From Chionoecetes opilio (taxonomy: Eukaryota; Arthropoda; Malacostraca; Decapoda; Majidae): a stretch of 64,000 bases of DNA. This document shows positions 24,355 through 35,016 of this stretch, piece by piece. The stretch is taken from contig JACEEZ010015331.1 of the NCBI GenBank assembly GCA_016584305.1, forward strand, positions 26,001 to 90,000, given 5' to 3'. The notes under the pieces were generated by a model. It did not search any database and was not told the origin of the DNA. It saw only the letters and a list, made by a program, of their open reading frames with translations. The position numbers were made by a program, and so were the translations under genes. Each line of letters starts with the position of its first letter. Position 1 is the stretch's first letter.

Positions 24355-24621
24355 AGCCCACATGCTGAACCAGAAGAAGTGGGAGGAGGAGGAGGAGGAG
24401 GAAGAGGAAGATTAGTAGCTTACTTAGATTAGTGATTACTAGCCAGTAGACTGTGAAGTGTAAAAGTAAAGAAAAACACTAAAAGAGACAAAGACTTAAT
24501 TGTGAAGGACAAGTAACAAGTATAGACAGAAACAGAATCGGAATACAGAAGTATTAAACACTAATAAAGAGTCTAGAGACATATTTTGTTTTAATTGTAG
24601 GTGTTTTGTTTTAATTATAGG

Positions 24622-24701
24622 TGTTACGTGGCTATATCAGGTTCTCTCCGAGGGCCAAAGAAACTGTGATCTCCGGCTTGTGTTTATTTCCTCTTTGGTT
24701 T
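24622..24701 (-). repeat. Gypsy 3' LTR remnant (80 bp)
   Basis: Matches the terminal 80 bases of the full LTR at 26810-26889, starting TGTTACGTGGCTATATCAGG on plus. The rest of the 3' LTR is missing. Confidence 0.92.
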
Positions 24702-24709
24702 AGGGGCAG

Positions 24710-24741
24710 TGTGACGAAGACACAGCCACAGTCGAGACACG
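24710..24741 (+). repeat. Inverted copy of the first 32 bases of the gypsy LTR
   Basis: TGTGACGAAGACACAGCCAC... on the plus strand equals the minus-strand start of the LTR at 27951, with two mismatches in 32. It therefore lies in the opposite orientation to the rest of the element, directly against the cut end of the RT. Confidence 0.85.
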
Positions 24742-24745
24742 TTCT

Positions 24746-25175
24746 CCACGTCAGGCCCGCCAAGACAGCGTCCATCAGGCGGGAGAAAGACGCTGGGCCG
24801 TTGCAGACTCCGAAGGGGAGGACCTCGAACTCCCATAGTTGGCCATTACCTGTGCTGAAGGCAGTCTTCGCCTTGTCCTTCCCACGAATAGGGATTTGCC
24901 AGTAGCCACTCTGTAGGTCTAGCGTAGAGAACCATCTGGAACCGTGGAGGGCCTCCAACGTGTCGTCAATACGCGGGAGTGGTTGAGCATCCTTCACTGT
25001 GACAGCATTCAGGCGCCGATAATCCACACAAAACCTTAGTGACCCGTCCTTTTTTTTCGCCAACACCACAGGGGACGACCAAGGACTTGTCGATGGTCTG
25101 ATAATCCCGTGCCGAGCCATGGAATCGACTTGAGAACGTTCCTCTTCTCGGCGTGCTGGTGGTTGTCGTCGTTGT
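24746..25175 (-). pseudogene. Gypsy reverse transcriptase, N-terminal part, truncated
   Basis: Contains HGIIRPSTSPWSSPVVLAKK, RFCVDYRRLN, LDLQSGYWQIPI (first catalytic Asp) and FEVLPFGVCNGPASFSRLMD (LPFGxxxAPxxF block), and ends at VLAGLTWRTCL just before the position where YxDD would be expected. The catalytic YxDD, RNase H and integrase are lost. It is in a different frame from the protease segment; a frameshift near 25170-25190 separates them. Confidence 0.9.
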
Positions 25176-26121
25176 CAATCGGTTGCTTGATTGGAGGTCC
25201 TTTTGTGTAGATGCGATGCTCCGCAAGACTAGTTAACCCGTTGTCGTCCTCTCCCTGCGCGAATATATCCCCATAGTCCATTAGGAGGTTCCTCAGGTCA
25301 CAGGTTTGAGATGGCGTCAGACCGGTAGGAATAACCGGAAAGATCGTTGTGCCCGAGAAGTTTGTTGGCGTGTCCGTAAGCTCCCCTGGATCTACTGAGC
25401 CAATCTCCCACCCTTTTTGCAATCGTACTGGCTCCGCAGTGTGATTGGCAATGGCGAAGACTGATGAGCCTCCATCCGATACAGTGGGTACTGCCCTTAG
25501 CCCGGGGGGAAGCTTCGTGGTAGGAGAGAAGACAGTGATGTTGCTTAGAACGTCGTGATGCAGGAGTATTTGCCGCCGGCTGTTGAGCGGAAGGTCAATG
25601 TTCTGAGGAAGATATAAGATCCTGGGAGCAGTGTCACGATTTCCTCCAGGCTCTGCTGTACTTTCGTGATCCAAAATTTTTACTCTGAGTGGTTTAAGGA
25701 CGTCCATCCCGAGTATTCCGTCCACTCCCGATAAGCCCTTCAGGACAATAAGTGGACCCTGTAATACGTTCTCGTCCCACTGCAGCTGAAGCCGTCTAGT
25801 CTCTCCAGCTACAGCCAATGTCGTCCCGTCGGCTCCTTGAACAGGTGATGTACATTGGAGATTCCCCAAGTTATGCTTATGCTGGTTGTAGAAGGTGAAG
25901 GAAAGGCAGCTGCGGCTGGCTCCCGTGTCAACCAAGACTAACGCCTTATTTCCTTGCACGGTGATGGGCACTGTGATGTTATTGGCATCAGGCCTTATGG
26001 GGTTCATCCAGTGCCCTACGGACGACCCCCGTTGGAGTTTAAAGGCCGGAATTTGTTGGTAGAGTTTCTGGCCTTGCGACACTCCCGTTGTAGGTGACCA
26101 ATGTTGCCACAGTTCCAGCAC
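25176..26121 (-). pseudogene. Gypsy Pol N-terminal region with aspartic protease
   Basis: Read in the -1 frame relative to gag. LVLVDTGASRSCLS carries the D-T-G-A active-site loop, and GVDGILGMDVL is the second conserved protease block (ILGxDxL). A spacer follows, then GDIFAQGEDD and HRIYTKGPPIKQP, the lead-in to the RT. The overlap with gag (26016-26121) lacks a good start codon, which supports expression by frameshifting from gag. The frame is lost near 25175. Confidence 0.88.
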
Positions 26122-26765
26122 CTGAGTTCATCCTTGCTACGACGCTGTTCTGGTGTCCTGCGTCGCTCTCCTGTATTGTCGTTCAACAGGTGGCGCTGCA
26201 GGGCGGCAATAGTGGATTCTAGCTGGTCAAGGCGAGAAGGTGCAGGTTGTTCTGTGGCTGCCACGATAACTGGTGTCGGTGAAAGGGTTTTCATCAGCTG
26301 GTGATGACGTTCAGCTTCTTCCCAGGCCGTCTCCAGGGTTGTAGTTCTTGTTCTTAATACCTCTCGTTTTAGATTGAGGGGCAAGGCTTTCAAGAAGGCT
26401 TCCATAGCTTCCCACTCGATGATGGGTTGCCCTGCTCCATTGAATGCACGGTTGGCCAGCTGTCGAGCCTGTCTTGTCAAAGCGCGCAGGCTCAGGTCCC
26501 CCTGTGTGAGAGTGGCGAGGTCCCTTCGGCTAGCATTTTCTTCATCTGGGTGGCCAAGTTTTTTTTTTAATGCTGTCTTCCATTCCTCCCACGTAGCTGC
26601 TGTGATGGCTGTTGTTACATCATTGCCAACGTCGCCGATGGTAATCTTACACCATTTGGCGCGTCGCCCAGTTGGGATTTCTTGAAGTTCGCAGTGTAGC
26701 TCGAAACGGTTCAGCCAATTGTCAATGGTGTCGTTATCCGGGTTGAAGGGGCGTTGTTTCTCCAT
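26016..26765 (-). CDS. Gypsy Gag with CCHC zinc knuckle
   Basis: Intact 249-residue frame starting with ATG at 26765, 44 bases inside the LTR end. Residues 8-165 show the helical capsid-like pattern (IDNWLNRFE; WEEWKTALKKKLG; AFLKALP). One zinc knuckle C216-x2-C219-x4-H224-x4-C229 binds RNA. The stop follows the TTTAAAC site by a few codons. No frame break, so this part may still be translated if transcribed. Confidence 0.88.
   Translation of the reverse strand: MEKQRPFNPDNDTIDNWLNRFELHCELQEIPTGRRAKWCKITIGDVGNDVTTAITAATWEEWKTALKKKLGHPDEENASRRDLATLTQGDLSLRALTRQARQLANRAFNGAGQPIIEWEAMEAFLKALPLNLKREVLRTRTTTLETAWEEAERHHQLMKTLSPTPVIVAATEQPAPSRLDQLESTIAALQRHLLNDNTGERRRTPEQRRSKDELRCWNCGNIGHLQRECRKARNSTNKFRPLNSNGGRP
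26037..26043 (-). promoter_or_regulatory. Programmed -1 frameshift site TTTAAAC in gag/pol overlap
   Basis: On the coding strand T-TTA-AAC is in the correct phase of the gag frame (CCT TTA AAC). After a 1-base backward slip it reads TTT AAA in the protease frame. Six or seven bases downstream GGGGT can pair with ACCCC (plus 25999-26027 region), with inner TCC/GGA pairing: a stem-loop at the usual 5-9 nt spacing. Confidence 0.75.
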
Positions 26766-26809
26766 GGTGCTCCGTATGTGGCCAGTCGGAGGACCACCGC
26801 TGCCGCCAG

Positions 26810-27951
26810 TGTTACGTGGCTATATCAGGTTCTCTCCGAGGGCCAAAGAAACTGTGATCTCCGGCTTGTGTTTATTTCCTCTTTGGTTTTACAAGTTCCT
26901 TTGGTACATACAGAATATATATTTCACTGCCCCTTGGCAGCGGCTAGGCACCAGACTCCTAAGTCCTCCTCGGGTACCAACTGGACAGGGAGCGACCGTC
27001 CCGGTGTGGGTGGCTTGGTGCACGTTGGTGTCCCCTGGGGACTGGGTGCCCAACAGGAGAGGCGGCCAGGAGTCCCACCGCGGTTGGCCTCAGTCACCAA
27101 CAGGACAGGGATTGAGCGTCCCGGTGTGGGTGGATTGAGGTGGGGCGGTGTCTTCAATGGGCTGGACGTCCAACGGGAGAGGCGGCCAGGAGTCTCACCG
27201 CGATTGGCCTTACCACCGAGGCCTCTGCGGCTCGGTGATGGCGTGATGGGGGAGGTAGGGAAGGGCACCGCCAGGAGCGCCTGTAACTGACGGCGTGCAT
27301 GGGTCAGTCGGGGTGTGTAAGGCGGGGAACACCCGCCTTTTCCAGCTGCACGGGGATCCGCCACAGCCTCCTGTAGATAGTGGAAGAGAGGAACAGGACG
27401 GGGAGGACAGGTAGGGAATGACGGAGTGGGAGTAGGAGTTGAGGTGCTCTCACGGTGACGAGCTGGCGTCAACACCGGAGTAGGGATGGGAGTTGGGTGG
27501 CTCTCACGGTGACTGATGGTTGTCTGAACCGGACGGAGTAAGGGAGGTGAGGTGAGGAGAGGAAGCCTGGGGGACTTTGCGTCGCGGCCAGGGAGGAGGA
27601 GAGGAAGCCTGGGGGACTTTGCGTCGCGGCCAGGGAGGAGGAGAGGAAGTCTGGGGGACTTTGCGTCGCGGCCAGGGAGGAGGAGAGGAAGTCTGGGGGA
27701 CTTTGCGTCGCGGCCAGGGAGGAGGAGAGGAAGTATTGGGGGCATGGCGCTCCAACCAGGACTGACTCCCTGAATCAGAATATAAAAAGAGAAAGCAGGA
27801 GATGGGGAAGTGGGGACAGGGAGAAGAGAGAGAGGACTCCCTGTGGCTGTTGCGCGCCTTATATACCCCTCGCTCTCCTTGAGCTTGAACTTGAGTGCGG
27901 CCACCATGCTGATCATTCCCGTGTCTTGATTGTGGCTGTGTCTTCGTCACA
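26810..27951 (-). repeat. Gypsy 5' LTR (1142 bp)
   Basis: Bounded by TG...CA on the coding strand (TGTGACGAAG... to ...CACGTAACA). Its terminal 80 bp are repeated at 24622-24701. It includes GC-rich sequence, four 42-bp tandem repeats (27566-27733) and a TATATA-like motif near 27870. Confidence 0.92.
27566..27745 (+). repeat. 42-bp tandem repeat in the gypsy LTR
   Basis: Units starting CCTGGGGGACTTTGCG (later TCTGGGGG) at 27566, 27608, 27650 and 27692, with a partial fifth at 27734. The 42-bp length preserves frame and gives a repeating 14-residue pattern on both strands. Confidence 0.95.
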
Positions 27952-28122
27952 ATAGGTGTCAAAATTAGTTTGCGGAATTGCGGAATTGCGGAATTGCGAT
28001 TGCGAAAAAGCCTATCTGAAAAAAATTGCGGAATTGCGATTGCGGACTGGTGCAAGTCGGAATTGCGGAATTGCGATTGCGGAATTGGAAATAAAATTGC
28101 GATGCCCACCTCTGCCTATCAC

Positions 28123-29017
28123 TCACTCTCTTTCTATTATTCATTAATGATCTTCTAAGTCTAACTCAAAGTCCTACCCACTCCTACGCTGATGATTCAA
28201 CCCTGCATTTTTCAACGTCGTTTATTAGACGTCCAACTCAACAGGAACCAAGTGATTCACGGAGAGGTGCCACCGAGAGCCTAACTTCTGACCTTTCTAT
28301 AATTTCTGATTGGGGCAAAACAAACCTTGTTTTGTTCAATGCCTCAAAAACCCAATTTCTTCACCTATCTACTTGACAAACCCTACCAGATAACTATCCC
28401 TCTTCTTCAATGACACTCAACTATCTCCTTCTACAATGAACATTCTAGGACTATCCTTTACTAAAATTCTGAACTGGAAATCTCACATCTCATCTCTTGC
28501 TAAAACAGCTTCTAAGAAGTTAGGTGTCCTGTGGCGTCTGCGTCCTTTTTTTTCTCCCTCCCAATTGCTTGCTCTCTACAGGGGCCTTATCCGCCCATGT
28601 ATGGAGTATGTCTCACATGTTTGGGGAGGTTCCACTCATACAGCTCTCCTAAACAGGGTTGAGTCAAAAGCTTTTCGTCTCATCAACTCCTCTCCTCTGA
28701 CTGACTGTCTTCAATCTTTAAATCACCGCCGCAATGTTGCTTCTCTTGCTATCTTCTACCGTTATTTTCATGCTCACTGCTCTTCTGAACTTGCTAACTG
28801 CATGCCTCCCCCCCTCCCGCGGTTTTGCTGCACAAGACTTTCTACTCATTTTCATCCCTATTCTGTCCATCTTCCTAATGCAAGAGTTAATCAGTATCTT
28901 TACTCTTTCATCCCTTTCACTGGTAAACTCTGGAACTCTCTTCCTGTTTCTATTTTTCCACTTTCCTACGACTTTAATCTTTTCAAGAGAAGAGTAACAA
29001 GACACCTCCCGAACTAA
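28123..29017 (+). pseudogene. Jockey-like LINE reverse transcriptase, 3' part
   Basis: Continues the frame broken at 23106: LFLLFINDLL, then THSYADDSTLHF (YADD catalytic loop), ISDWGKTNLVLFNASKTQF, and after a stop near 28376 and a frame change ILGLSFTKILNWKSHISSLA, LGVLWRLRPFFSP, YRGLIRPCMEYVSHVWGGS, RVESKAFRLINSS and LWNSLPVSIFP, ending at a stop at 29015-29017. The 193-residue C-terminal frame is intact; a stop and frameshift near 28376-28430 break the whole. Confidence 0.9.
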
Positions 29018-29140
29018 ATTGGCCCACCCCTCTTTTTTATTTTATTCTCTTACTGTCTTCTTTATTGGGACTGGCAACTAAAGCGAGCTTTTTGTTACCC
29101 ATTTTTGTTTTGCCCTTGGCCAGTCCTTTGTGATGTAAGG
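29018..29140 (+). repeat. Jockey-like LINE 3' UTR
   Basis: Ends with TTGGCCAGTCCTTTGTGATG. The same end, in reverse complement behind a poly-T, occurs at 23921-23965, which confirms the LINE terminus. Confidence 0.7.
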
Positions 29141-29375
29141 TGAAGGGATTATCTTGTTAAATATTTCCATCTCTGGGGCAGCATTTTCGAACACTACTAA
29201 GACCATCTTAGGGGACTAAGACCATCTTAGCGCTAGTTGGACATTTTCGAAAGCAAATTTCGCTCCGCCTAGGACAGCGCAGCGAGTGTAGGCTAAGGCA
29301 GGGTTGGGATTGTCTTAGCCCGCAATTTTCTCCGTCACCACAACAACAATGGTTATATTATTGGTTATATATTAT
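29141..29375. other. No recognised gene; repeated ACTAAGACCATCTTAG motif
   Basis: The 13-base block CTAAGACCATCTTAG occurs twice near 29200-29232, and a GCAGCATTTTCGAA/ACATTTTCGAAAGC pair lies nearby; probably a MITE remnant. Confidence 0.35.
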
Positions 29376-30950
29376 ACTAGCCGCAAAGCCGCCCTCCGGG
29401 CGGACTTTTTGGCTAGCTCCTGCGGAGGGCTATTGGTGGGCCTCGGCCCAACACACCTGTGTTTGGTGGGCCGAAGACCCACCAAACACAGACTCTCCAG
29501 ATAGCCCCTTCTAGCTTTCCTGAAATCATGGATGTAGAAATGTATGTATTAACGCCAACCTATTCACATCACCCCCAACCCATTCACTCACCCATTTCCC
29601 ATCACCCCCCACCCATTCACTCACCCATTACCCACCACCCCCCACCCATTCACTCACCCATTATCCATCACCACACACCCATTCACTCACCCATTACCCA
29701 TCACCCCCCATCTATTCCCTCACCCATCACCCATCACCCCCCACCCATTCACTCACCCATCACCCCACACCCATTACCCATCACCCCACCCATTCACTTA
29801 CCCATTACCCATCACCCTACATCAAGGTTTCCTCAATTAGAGAGAACTGAAACTCGAGAAATGCCAGTGGTCGCTGGCAGTTTTAACTCAAAGGTTGGTC
29901 TACTGTGTTTTCCCTCCGCGACTAATATTTTTCATAAATCAATTTCGCGATGAATATTGATGCACCGCATCTGAATACTAAAAAAGAACGTTCTTCTGTT
30001 GTTCTAGTAAGTGTATGCATGACATGCATTACGATTGAACGTTCTATAATAGCAATTTAATGCAAATTACTCGCCTCGAGTAGCAAAGCTTAATATATTT
30101 TTAACATGTATATTGTGGCATGTAAAATTTGGGCGATGTTCACACTGTTTTCTAAGACAGTACTGCTGCGTCTGGCAAACGCTTGTCAAAATACAATAAG
30201 CAATGCCTTGGAAAAACGAAGAATAAAGAATGCCGAAATCGGCTTTTGCTGCGACAATGTAGGTTATAATTGTGGAGGCGACACGCCGCGGCGGGGGAGT
30301 GGTGGGCGGGGAGATTGTGGCGGGGAGATTGAATCAAAACATTGCTACTTCACGCGTCGACTCATTGCACTTCCAGGCTTTCTATTGATTGATACACAAT
30401 AATAACAGGAACATATGACTGCCTAGTATAGATAACTTCTAAACATACGTATTGACTGAATAATATCATAGAGTAACATTTACCTCGCCTCCTCAACTAT
30501 AACCTCCATGGTTATTTGGTTATATACAATGTTTTACAGAATCAGGCTTCTATACAATATACATATAGAAGAAAATCTTTCTTAAAATTATACTTTTGTG
30601 TTTTAAGTGCAGTGGAATAAGCCCATATTTTTCTTTCAAGTTGACCAACTTTTCACCAAATTGTGAGTTAAAACTGCCAGCGACCCCTGGTATTTCGGAG
30701 TTGCAGTTCTCTCTAATTCTCGCAACCCACTTTTTTCACAATTCTCGCTAATAGGCTGCTAAAAAAAAAAGAGAAAAAAAGTGATCGGATCATCTCATAA
30801 ATGGGCTTAAACCCTTCCCCTGCTCGAACCGGTTCCAAAACTGTGCCATATGAGGGGATTCCGCCACAGGGGGCGGCACCTGGAGCGGACACACACACAC
30901 ACAGACGGACAAACAGACAGACACACTTTCGCTTATATTATTATAGATAT
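29376..30950 (+). mobile_element. Repeat family H, copy C (best preserved)
   Basis: Same plan as copy A: ACTAGCCGCAAAGCC start, hairpins CCGCCCTCCGGGCGG and TTTGGTGGGCC/GGCCCACCAAA-like, minisatellite at 29562-29820, a single AT-rich body, then GTGATCGGATCATCTCATAA, GGGATTCCGCCACAGGGG, (CA)n and the end CACTTTCGCTTATATTATTATAG. About 1.57 kb. No protein seen. Confidence 0.75.
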
Positions 30951-30989
30951 TTTAGACTATATATAGTATATTAGGCTGTATAATACACT

Positions 30990-31000
30990 ATATATAAATA

Positions 31001-31084
<84 letters not shown>

Positions 31085-31105
31085 ATTATATACTATATAT
31101 ATATA
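30990..31105. repeat. TA microsatellite
   Basis: Nearly pure (TA)n, about 60 bp perfect at 31008-31075 with imperfect flanks. Confidence 0.95.
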
Positions 31106-31343
31106 GCCTATACAGTATATGAAAACTATGGTGCCCCTCGTTCTTACACCCCTTGTTCCGCCACTGTTAATCGGTGAGGTTAGGTTAATTAATAAGCTTC
31201 TTGGGTAGGCGGTGAGATTAGGTTAATGGTGAGATGAGATCATTAGATGAGGTTAATGGTGAAAACCCTGTTTGGGGTGGGCTGGGTGGACTAGATATGG
31301 TTTCTGTGTGTTTTTGAGTGGACTAGATATGGTTATGGATATG

Positions 31344-31625
<282 letters not shown>

Positions 31626-31709
31626 AAATAATTAAAGGTTTTTTGGTTACTCTCATATCTCTCACTCATCTCTCTTACACTTATATATATCTCTCTCTTT
31701 CTCTTTCAC

Positions 31710-32648
<939 letters not shown>

Positions 32649-32649
32649 G

Positions 32650-32745
32650 TGTGGTGGCGTTAATACTTACATTTCTACATCCATGATTTCAGGAAAGTTA
32701 GGAGAGGCTATCTGGAAAGTCTGTGTCATTTTGTGTCTTCATCTG
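32650..32745 (-). repeat. Repeat family H fragment (copy D)
   Basis: Reverse complement of the block after the hairpins in copies A and C: GGCGTTAATAC, ACATTTCTACATCCATGATTTC, GGAAAGT, GGCTATCTGGA and AGTCTGTGT in the same order. Confidence 0.7.
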
Positions 32746-33342
32746 CGTCATATTAGGGCTATAAATGAACAAATTTTAAAAATAAAACCGACTGGCGACA
32801 TTGTTATACCTACTACAGTAAAGTCGCCAGCTAGTATTTTAACCCAACAGTTGAGTCGCTACTCTGGGGAATTCAGGGAAATTAGAGGTAAAGTAAAACA
32901 AGTCTCTATATATGTGGAAATTATCCACCAAACACCCTCTCATAATTGGTAGAGTGGTGGTTTGTTTCCTCCCCCCCTAGTGAGGGAGTTATTGTCCGCT
33001 CATCATAGGGGTGCGTATAGGGTTGTGTATATATAATTTAAATGGTAATGGGTATTATTTAAGGTAATTTAAGTAAATGATAAATACTGGGATAGAATAA
33101 TTGAACATTCCCAGTAATATTAAGCATTTGCAACTTAAATAATTAGCACCTTAGTTGTAGCGGCTTCATTGGCTGCCGCCCATTAGATTCTATAGCCACT
33201 GAAATTGGTATACGTGGCTCGGTAAGGTGCGGCGATCACTGCCGCCCACCGGAGAATCAGTACTATTCCAGACCCTATCGAGTTAACATCTCTTCTCTAA
33301 TTATAATGAAGAGTTTTGTACATACGTTCATTTTGTACATAT
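32746..33342. other. No recognised feature
   Basis: About 600 bp of AT-rich sequence between the family-H fragment and a transposon; no coding or repeat signal that I can assign. Confidence 0.4.
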
Positions 33343-33344
33343 TA

Positions 33345-33651
33345 GGGTACGCCGTAGGTCCAATGAAAAGTGAAACATAGATTATTTCGTATTTGGCAGG
33401 GTGTTTTCTTATGTAAAATTGAATTTTAAGGGTGGTTTGTCCTCTTCAACTTTTTGGTTTGAGCACTTCTTGCTATGCAAAAATGGACTTTTATATTTAT
33501 ATGGAAAACATAGCTTAAAGTGCTATTTTGCATAGTAAGAATTGCTCAAATGCAAAAATGGAATCAGATAAAATAGTCTTAGAATTCCATTTTACATAGG
33601 AAATTGGCATGCCAAAGTTGAGAAAAAGAATTTTTGTTATACGGCGTACCC
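33345..33651. repeat. 307-bp TIR unit inside TG1 (possible MITE)
   Basis: Starts GGGTACGCCGTA and ends TACGGCGTACCC followed by TA. Its last 123 bp are repeated nearly identically at 35200-35322, so it looks like a complete short deletion derivative sitting at the left end of TG1. Confidence 0.65.
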
Positions 33652-33656
33652 TAACC

Positions 33657-35016
33657 AGGGTACCAAAATAGTTGGATTGGGTTACGATGGGAGGAAGGAC
33701 AAGACCAGGGCGATGGTGCCCGACAGCTATGGGAAACTGAAACCCAAGGTTGATCAGGGAGGAGCATGTGTCAGTGACAGAAGAGCCATCTGGAAGGTAC
33801 CTTTGGCACTTTGTACCAGAGGACCCGGTGCCACCTGAGAAGCCTGCGTTCAAGGTGGCTCAGGCTCTCTATGATCTGCTGGTGACATACGACTCCACCG
33901 ACTCACTGATCGTACTGCAAGGTGACTCAACTAGGGCCAACACGGGGTGGAAGGGTGGTACTCACGCCCATTTGGAGAAGATGCTGGGACGCAAGCTCTT
34001 CTGGAGTATATGCGTGTTGCACACAAACGAATTGCCCCTGCGCCATCTTATCACCAGCATCGACGGGCCTACCTCATCTGACACTGGCTTCACGGGTCCA
34101 GTGTGCAGTCTGCTGTCCAGCGTGAATGAGATGCAGTACAACGCAGAGTTCAGAGGAGTGCCAAGCGGTGAAGATCTCACGGAGATACCGGAGTATATCC
34201 TGGTCAACATGTCCACTGACCAGCAGGTCTCCTACCAGCTGGTCCAGGCTGTGAAGCGGGGCGTTCTCCCGTCCGAGCTGCAGGAGATCAAGTGTGGCAA
34301 GGTGTCCCACTCCAGATGGCTCACCACAGCCCAGTCGCTCGTGTACATGTGGACCAGAAAGCATGGACTGACTGGCAAAGAACTGAACACCCTGGAAATC
34401 CTAGTCAAGTATACTGCCTGCAGGTGTACTTCAAACTCTACTACGACATCAAGGTTCACCACAGACTAGAGGACGGCCCAAGCACATCCTCACGCAGCTC
34501 AGAGTGATGAGGTCGCAGCCCAAGAAGGTCCAAACAGCTGTGACCTTCTACGTGCGGACAGGAGCATGGTTCGCACACTCAGAATGTATCCTCCTCTCGC
34601 TGATGGCGAGTCAGAGTGAGGACGACCGCCGGTTTGCCGTGACCCAGATTTTGAAGCTGAGGGCTGGCGAGGCGTATGGGGACACCAGTGTAAGACCTCG
34701 CATCACACCCAAGCTGAACTTGTCAGCCACCAGCTTGCAGACACTGACCAGCTGGCAGCCTGGCCAGGTGCACGAGCCGGCATTCACCTGTTCACTGTCC
34801 GGGGATCAGATCCAGGAAATCCTGGTCAAGCCGTACGAGGTTCCGGAGTTCTCTATCCACACTCAGAGCACCGAAAGAGTCGTGAAGCAGGTGACAGAGG
34901 CTGCGGCAGCAGTGGTGGGGCAGCAGGCCAGAGACGGGTTCATCCGGGCTCGGGCCCACCACCGGGAGACCATGCCCTGCTTCAGGTCTAAGAAGGACAT
35001 GATGGACACGTTCTAG
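33657..35016 (+). pseudogene. TG1 transposase-like gene, frameshifted
   Basis: Three or more frames must be combined. Order of blocks: GYDGRKDKTRAMVPDS; HVSVTEEPSGRYLWHFVPED; LIVLQGDSTRANTGWKGG (possible catalytic D); LGRKLFWSICVLHTNELPLR (C-x2-H); FTGPVCSLL; KVSHSRWLTTA; VYFKLYYDIKVHHRLEDGP; STERVVKQVTEAAAAV, ending MPCFRSKKDMMDTF-stop. Frame changes lie near 33748, 34420 and 34478. The C-x2-H after a D-containing strand recalls hAT transposases, but the ends and TSD do not fit. It resembles uncharacterised transposon-like proteins common in arthropod and cnidarian genomes; I cannot name the family. Probably inactive, unless the frame breaks are sequencing errors. Confidence 0.65.

Larger units (their letters stand above)
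24622..27951 (-). mobile_element. Ty3/gypsy retrotransposon, truncated and rearranged, 5-bp TSD
   Basis: Minus-oriented: a full 5' LTR (26810-27951), short leader, gag, -1 shifted protease-pol, and a reverse transcriptase cut off near 24745. The 3' LTR is reduced to its last 80 bp (24622-24701). TSD ATAGG lies at 24617-24621 and 27952-27956. RNase H and integrase are absent. A TGG (26808 downward) one base inside the LTR would serve as the primer-binding-site start. Inserted in hAT-3. Confidence 0.93.
23115..28114. mobile_element. hAT-3 element inserted in the LINE, itself carrying a gypsy element
   Basis: Left end CAAAGGTGGGCAT and right end GATGCCCACCTCTG are inverted. The 8-bp duplication CCTATCAC lies at 23107-23114 and 28115-28122. 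Subterminal arrays of TTGCGGAATTGCG/CCGCAATTCCGCAA occupy 23125-23375 and 27970-28100. Without the gypsy insertion (24622-27951 plus TSD) it is about 1.67 kb and nonautonomous: no BED finger or transposase was recognised. It splits the LINE frame between VLS and LFLLFINDLL. Confidence 0.9.

Noticed and set aside
26924..27916. 330-codon minus-strand open frame as a gene
   Set aside because: Lies wholly in a gypsy LTR and consists largely of 14-residue repeats; reported as a finding, not as CDS.
32683..32952. 89-codon open frame
   Set aside because: Its first third is antisense repeat family H sequence; no domain recognised.
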